Origin: DASUPK01 sp963728875
GTDB lineage: Bacteria > Actinomycetota > Thermoleophilia > Solirubrobacterales > 70-9
Direction: 5' to 3'
NCBI GenBank assembly: GCA_963728875.1
Contig: CAVSLJ010000002.1
Location: 310,001 to 374,000, forward strand
Length of the DNA: 64,000 nucleotides
In this document: in pieces, positions 59,811 through 64,000 of the stretch
Position numbering within the stretch: position 1 is the first letter of the stretch
Layout of the letters: each line of letters starts with the position of its first letter
Translations under genes and position numbers: made by a program
Notes under the pieces: generated by a model
The model's input: the letters and a program-made list of their open reading frames with translations, nothing else
Database searches by the model: none
Told to the model about the DNA's origin: nothing

Positions 59811-62434
59811 TGAAGGTCGACGAGATCCGCAAGACCTACCTCTCGTTCTTCGAGGAGCGGGGCCATCGCATCGTGCCTTCCGCGTCGCTCGTTCCCTCCG
59901 TCGACGATCCCTCCGTCCTGCTCACGACCGCGGGGATGCAGCCGTTCAAGCCGTATTTCCGAGGCGAGGAGAAGCCGCCGGCTCCACGCGTCGCGGACGT
60001 CCAGCGCTGCTTTCGGACCGTGGACATCGACGAGATCGGCAACACGGCCAGGCACCTGACCTTCTTCGAGATGCTCGGCAACTGGAGCTTCGGGGACTAC
60101 TTCAAGGAGCAGTCGATCGCGTGGGGATGGGAGCTCTCGACCGAGGACTTCGGCTTCGATCCGGAGTTGATCTGGGTGTCGGTCTTCCAGGGCGACGAGG
60201 AGCTCGACCTCGGTCCCGATGTGGAGGCGATCGAGATCTGGAGGTCGATCGGCGTCCCGGACGAGCGGATCGTCGCGCTGCCTCGCTCGGAGAACTTCTG
60301 GCAGGGTGGCGACACCGGCCCGTGCGGCCCGTGCTCCGAGATGTACCTGGACCGCGGTCCCGATTTCGGCCGCCCCGGCGACCGGCCCGGCGATGACACG
60401 GACCGCTACCTGGAGTACTGGAACCACGTCTTCATGACCTACGACCTGCGCGCCGACGGGTCGCTCGGCGAGCTGCCGATGAAGAGCATCGACACGGGTA
60501 TGGGGCTGGAGCGAATGGCGGCGGTCCTTCAGGGGGTCGAGTCGGTCTTCGACACGGACACCCTGCGCCCGCTGGTCGAGCTCGCGGAGGAGCTGTCGGG
60601 GCGCTCATACGAGGCGGATCAGGCGACGACCCGGGCAATGCGGATCCTCGCCGACCACTCGCGCGGCGCCGCCGCGATGATCGCGGACGGTGTCGTGCCG
60701 TCGAACGAGGAGCGCGGCTACGTCCTGCGGCGGATCCTGCGCCGGGCGATCCACCGGGGACGCTCGCTCGGACTCGAGGCGCCTTTCATGGAGCGCTTCG
60801 CGGGACGAGCGCTGGAGATCCTCGGCCCGACCTATCCGGAGCTCGAGGCCGAGCGCGACACCGTGATGAGGTGGGTGAACGACGAGGAGGAGAGCTTCGG
60901 CCGCACGCTCGATCGGGGCATGCAGATGGTCCGAGACCTGATCCGCCACGCCCACGAGGACCGGACCTCATGGGTGGATGCCGAGGATGCCTTCAAGCTG
61001 CACGACACCTACGGCTTCCCATACGACCTGACCAAGGAGCTGCTCGCGGAGAAGGGCCTCTCGGTGGACGACGAGGGCTTCGAGGAGCTGATGGAGGAGC
61101 AGCGCACGCGCGCCCGGATGGGAACGGCGACCGCGCACGGCTCGGAGGATCACCACGGCGTCGTGCTCAGCTTCGCGTCGGAGGCGCCCCCATCGCGCTT
61201 CGTCGGGTACGAGAAGCTGCGCGCAGAGACCAGCTTGCTGGCGATCCAGGGTGATAACGGGAAGGCCCTGGTCAAGCTCGAGGAGAGCCCGTTCTACGCG
61301 GAGGGCGGCGGGCAGGTCGCAGACTCCGGTGAGGTCCGCTGGGAGGGTGGGAGCGCCCGGGTGGCCGACGTTTACCGGATCGGCGACGACCAGGCTGTCG
61401 AGCTCGATGGCCCGAGCAACGGATTGGAGGCGGGGGGACGCGTCGAGGCCGAGGTGGACCACGTTTCCCGCTTCGCGACCATGCGCAACCACACCGCGAC
61501 GCACCTGCTCCACGCGGCGCTGCGCGAGCGGCTCGGGACACACGTGCGCCAGGCGGGCTCGTCCGTGCGCCCGGACAAGCTGCGCTTCGACTTCACCCAC
61601 GGCGCGCCGCTGACCGACGAGGAGCTCCGCGACATCGGTGATCGCGTCAACGAGTGGATCAAGGAGAGCCACTGGGTGCGCGCCATCGAGATGTCGCGGA
61701 TGGACGCGGAGCGGCTCGGCGCGATGGCGCTGTTCGGCGAGAAGTACGGCGACTGGGTCCGCGTCGTCGAGGTCGAGGACGTCTCGCGTGAGCTCTGCGG
61801 CGGCACCCACGTGCCCAACACCGCCGAGATCGGGATCCTCGCGGTCGTCAGTGAGGGATCGAGCGCGGCGAACGTGCGCCGGATCGAGGCGCTCACCGGC
61901 CCCGCCGCGATCGACTGGTTCCGGTCACGGTCACGGAGCCTGAGCGAGATCGGCAGGATCGTGGGCACCGAGCAGGATCCGGTGGCGGGCGCACGGCGGA
62001 TGGCCGAGCGCGTGGAGGAGCTCGAACGACGGACCAGGGAGGCCGGCTCGGCCGATCTGTCCAAGAAGGCGGAGGAGATGGCCGCCACGGGACAGCGGAT
62101 CGGCGGGGTGACGGTCTTCGTGGGGAAGGGGGACGACGCCGACCAGCGCTCCCTGCTCGACCTGGCGGACCGGATCAAGTCGCGAGCCGGTGAGGCCGCG
62201 GTCGTCCTTGGCGGGGCCGCCGACGGCAAGGTCGCGCTGGTCGCAAGCTTCAGCAAGGAGGTCGTCGAAAAGGGCATCCTGGCGTCAGAGGTGATCCGCG
62301 AGGCGGCCCAGGTCGTCGGCGGAGGCGGAGGAGGGCGCGACAACGTCGCCCAGGCGGGAGGCCGCGATCCGTCGAAGCTGGACGAGGCGCTCTCGGTCGC
62401 ACGCGACGCCATTGAGGCCAAATTGGCCTCCTGA
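59810..62434 (+). CDS. alaS: Alanyl-tRNA synthetase
   Basis: The 874-residue enzyme starts with the family N-terminus 'MKVDEIRKTYLSFFEERGHR'. It has the class II core, an editing domain with zinc ligands 'HTATHLLHAAL' (about 560) and 'CGGTHVPNT' (about 663), and the C-Ala end 'GGGGGGRDNVAQAGG'. It charges tRNA-Ala and removes mischarged Ser/Gly. The GTG start is fixed by the N-terminal match, has no Shine-Dalgarno and directly follows the hairpin. Confidence 0.97.
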   Translation: MKVDEIRKTYLSFFEERGHRIVPSASLVPSVDDPSVLLTTAGMQPFKPYFRGEEKPPAPRVADVQRCFRTVDIDEIGNTARHLTFFEMLGNWSFGDYFKEQSIAWGWELSTEDFGFDPELIWVSVFQGDEELDLGPDVEAIEIWRSIGVPDERIVALPRSENFWQGGDTGPCGPCSEMYLDRGPDFGRPGDRPGDDTDRYLEYWNHVFMTYDLRADGSLGELPMKSIDTGMGLERMAAVLQGVESVFDTDTLRPLVELAEELSGRSYEADQATTRAMRILADHSRGAAAMIADGVVPSNEERGYVLRRILRRAIHRGRSLGLEAPFMERFAGRALEILGPTYPELEAERDTVMRWVNDEEESFGRTLDRGMQMVRDLIRHAHEDRTSWVDAEDAFKLHDTYGFPYDLTKELLAEKGLSVDDEGFEELMEEQRTRARMGTATAHGSEDHHGVVLSFASEAPPSRFVGYEKLRAETSLLAIQGDNGKALVKLEESPFYAEGGGQVADSGEVRWEGGSARVADVYRIGDDQAVELDGPSNGLEAGGRVEAEVDHVSRFATMRNHTATHLLHAALRERLGTHVRQAGSSVRPDKLRFDFTHGAPLTDEELRDIGDRVNEWIKESHWVRAIEMSRMDAERLGAMALFGEKYGDWVRVVEVEDVSRELCGGTHVPNTAEIGILAVVSEGSSAANVRRIEALTGPAAIDWFRSRSRSLSEIGRIVGTEQDPVAGARRMAERVEELERRTREAGSADLSKKAEEMAATGQRIGGVTVFVGKGDDADQRSLLDLADRIKSRAGEAAVVLGGAADGKVALVASFSKEVVEKGILASEVIREAAQVVGGGGGGRDNVAQAGGRDPSKLDEALSVARDAIEAKLAS

Positions 62435-62470
62435 GTCCCGCCAGATCGGCGAAGTGCGCGGAAATCGTGC

Positions 62471-62528
62471 TTGACGTTCCCCGTTTACAGGTATATGACT
62501 CCCGAAGGGATCCGCTCCCATATGGGAG
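62471..62528 (+). promoter_or_regulatory. Promoter and palindrome before oligopeptide-binding protein gene
   Basis: TTGACG (62471-62476) and TATGAC (62494-62499) are 17 bp apart and look like a sigma-70 promoter. CTCCCATATGGGAG (62515-62528) is a perfect 14-bp palindrome just downstream of the expected start point, 15 bp before GGAGGAA. It could be an operator for control of peptide uptake. Confidence 0.55.
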
Positions 62529-62556
62529 ATAACGCAGAAAACAGGAGGAACTCAGG

Positions 62557-64000
62557 GTGAGCAAGCTTGGAAGGCTGCTTCTGCTGGGCATCATGACCGC
62601 GCTTGGGGGCCTTGGATTGGCCGCCTGCGGCGGGGGAAGCGACAGTGGGGGTGGTACGAGCGGCGGCACCGCCACGGTTCTGATGGGCACCGCGCCGGAC
62701 TATCTCGACCCCCAGGAGGAGTACACGACCCAGGGGGCGGAGCCCAACTGGATCAGCTACACGCCTCTGGTCACCTACAAGCACGAGAACGCGCCTGGCG
62801 GTAACGAGCTCATTCCGGGCCTCGCGACTGCCCTGCCGCAGATCTCGCAGGACCAGAAGACCTACACCATGACCCTCCGGAAGGGCCTCGTCTTCTCCGA
62901 TGGGACCCCGGTCAAGGCGAGCGACTTCAAGTGCACGGTCGAGCGCATGATCAAGGTCAACTGGGGCGGCAAGAGCTTCGTGACCGACAACGTCGAGGGC
63001 GCAACCGACTTCGACGAGGGCAAGGCCAACGACATCTCGGGCATCACCACCGACGATGCCACGGGCAAGATCACCATTCAGCTCGCGGAGCCGTACGGCG
63101 CGTTCTCGAACGTGCTGGCGTTCCCCGAGCTCGGCCTGGTGCCGTGCGGCACGCCCGAGCACACCCTGACCACCGACATGCCCCCGGGCGTCGGCGCGTA
63201 CATGATCACCGACATCGTGCCGAACAAGTCATTCAGCCTGGTCAAGAACCCGAAGTTCGCTGGACTGAACATCCCTGACATCCCGACGGGGCACCTCGAC
63301 CGGATCAACGTCACGATCGAGTCGAACACCCAGACGGCGGCCCAGCAGGTCCTCAACAACCAGGCGGACAACTTCGACGCCGGCGACACGCTGCCGCCGT
63401 CGATCGTGCCGCAGGTCCAGTCACAGGCGAAGGATCGCTTCGAGCCGGTGACGATTCCTTCGACGTTCTACTTCTTCCTGAACGTCGACATCCCGCCGTT
63501 CAACAACGAGCTGGCACGGCAGGCGGTCAACACCGCCATCGACCGGCCGGCCCTGCAGCGCCTGGCGAGCGGGTTCCTCGAGCCGGAGTGCTTCTTCCTC
63601 CCCGAGGGGATCGTCGGGCACCCGGACAGCGAGTGCCCGTACGGTGCGCCTGACGCCCACGGCGACCTCGCCAAGGCCCAGCAGCTCGTGCAGCAGTCCG
63701 GCACGGCGGGCCAGAGCGTCACCGTCTGGGGCGAGCAGCGCGCGCCGCGGACGCAGTACGTCGAGTACTACGCCGACCTGCTCAACAAGATCGGGTACAA
63801 GGCCACTCCGAAGCTGATTTCGGACACGACCTACTTCCCGACGATCGGGAACGCGAAGACTGCGCCGCAGACCGGATTCGCCGACTGGATTCAGGACTTC
63901 CCGAACCCAGCGGACTTCTATCTGCTGCTCGACGCGAATTCGATCCAGCCCGTCAACAACGAGAATTTCGGCAACGTCAACGACCCGTTCATCCAGCAGC
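62557..64000 (+). CDS. ABC transporter substrate-binding lipoprotein (oligopeptide/nickel type), 3'-truncated
   Basis: GTG 62557 has GGAGGAA seven bases upstream. A lipoprotein signal ends in 'GLAAC' and is followed by a Gly/Ser linker. The visible 480 residues match family 5 solute-binding proteins: 'MGTAPDYLDPQEEYTT', 'YTMTLRKGLVFSDGTPVKASDF' (part), 'NVDIPPFNNELARQAVN'. It binds peptides or similar ligands outside the membrane for an Opp/Dpp-type importer, whose permease genes should follow beyond the window. The frame is open to the last base. Confidence 0.93.
   Translation, partial: MSKLGRLLLLGIMTALGGLGLAACGGGSDSGGGTSGGTATVLMGTAPDYLDPQEEYTTQGAEPNWISYTPLVTYKHENAPGGNELIPGLATALPQISQDQKTYTMTLRKGLVFSDGTPVKASDFKCTVERMIKVNWGGKSFVTDNVEGATDFDEGKANDISGITTDDATGKITIQLAEPYGAFSNVLAFPELGLVPCGTPEHTLTTDMPPGVGAYMITDIVPNKSFSLVKNPKFAGLNIPDIPTGHLDRINVTIESNTQTAAQQVLNNQADNFDAGDTLPPSIVPQVQSQAKDRFEPVTIPSTFYFFLNVDIPPFNNELARQAVNTAIDRPALQRLASGFLEPECFFLPEGIVGHPDSECPYGAPDAHGDLAKAQQLVQQSGTAGQSVTVWGEQRAPRTQYVEYYADLLNKIGYKATPKLISDTTYFPTIGNAKTAPQTGFADWIQDFPNPADFYLLLDANSIQPVNNENFGNVNDPFIQQ

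Overview
The window is a 64 kb piece of a high-GC actinobacterial chromosome. The gene style suggests a soil lineage of the Thermoleophilia/Solirubrobacterales type: many GTG and TTG starts, 4-bp stop/start overlaps, F420-type oxidoreductase, WS/DGAT acyltransferase, NhaA-DsbA fusion and SigJ-like sigma factor with a SnoaL tail. That placement is inferred from gene content only; no rRNA is present. Gene density is normal, and the many long antisense frames are GC-driven shadows.

Layout. 0-9 kb: end of a TrkA-like protein, an FAD oxidoreductase, tRNA-Gln(CUG), an HNH endonuclease whose start abuts a perfect LexA-type box, a Ser-rich lipoprotein, an asymmetric heterodimeric ABC exporter, small proteins, and a Ser/Thr kinase with an unusually short C-lobe. 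9-22 kb: F420-type reductase, DHA2 exporter and ECF sigma factor; a hydrolase + wax-ester-synthase pair; NhaA-DsbA; Lon; HxlR; and a complete partner-switching cassette (MASE1-SpoIIE phosphatase, RsbW-like kinase, STAS protein). 22-26.8 kb: two DUF1801 genes divergent from a MarR regulator, an animal-type haem peroxidase, a CBS protein, an orphan TIR-domain protein and a universal stress protein.

26.8-44.5 kb is the most unusual part. An intact tRNA-Met(CAU) lies at 44427-44500 (minus strand). Its last 42 nt, ending in the anticodon loop, recur at 28908, 34646 and 40152, with a more diverged copy at 26806. Three modules of about 5.7, 5.5 and 4.3 kb are thus stacked in tandem. Each has the same left end: the tRNA copy, then exactly 61 bp to a stop codon that closes a short conserved minus-strand reading frame, possibly the 3' end of a lost integrase. 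Each also has a related right end carrying copies of the tRNA anticodon-arm sequence, as perfect inverted repeats in two of the three. No integrase body is present. Cargo: module 1, TetR/FAD oxidase/MFS/hydrolase/GFA; module 2, an RsrA/SigR-like pair, thioredoxin, a tetraether-synthase-like radical SAM enzyme, a frameshifted methyltransferase, an SRPBCC protein, small membrane proteins, NrtS-like and DUF427; module 3, hicB with frameshifted hicA, a flavodoxin-fold quinone reductase and a P1B-type ATPase. An older segment (26.8-28.9 kb) carries one secreted copper protein.

44.5-64 kb looks like core chromosome: DHFR-like reductase, secreted beta-propeller protein with a strong terminator, an OmpR-type two-component system, M29-like aminopeptidase, formiminotransferase-like protein, MBL hydrolase, hisS-aspS, a GH3 enzyme, a membrane protein, an IscU-MnmA fusion, a secreted VWA protein, alaS with a hairpin abutting its start codon, and the start of an oligopeptide-binding lipoprotein that runs off the end.
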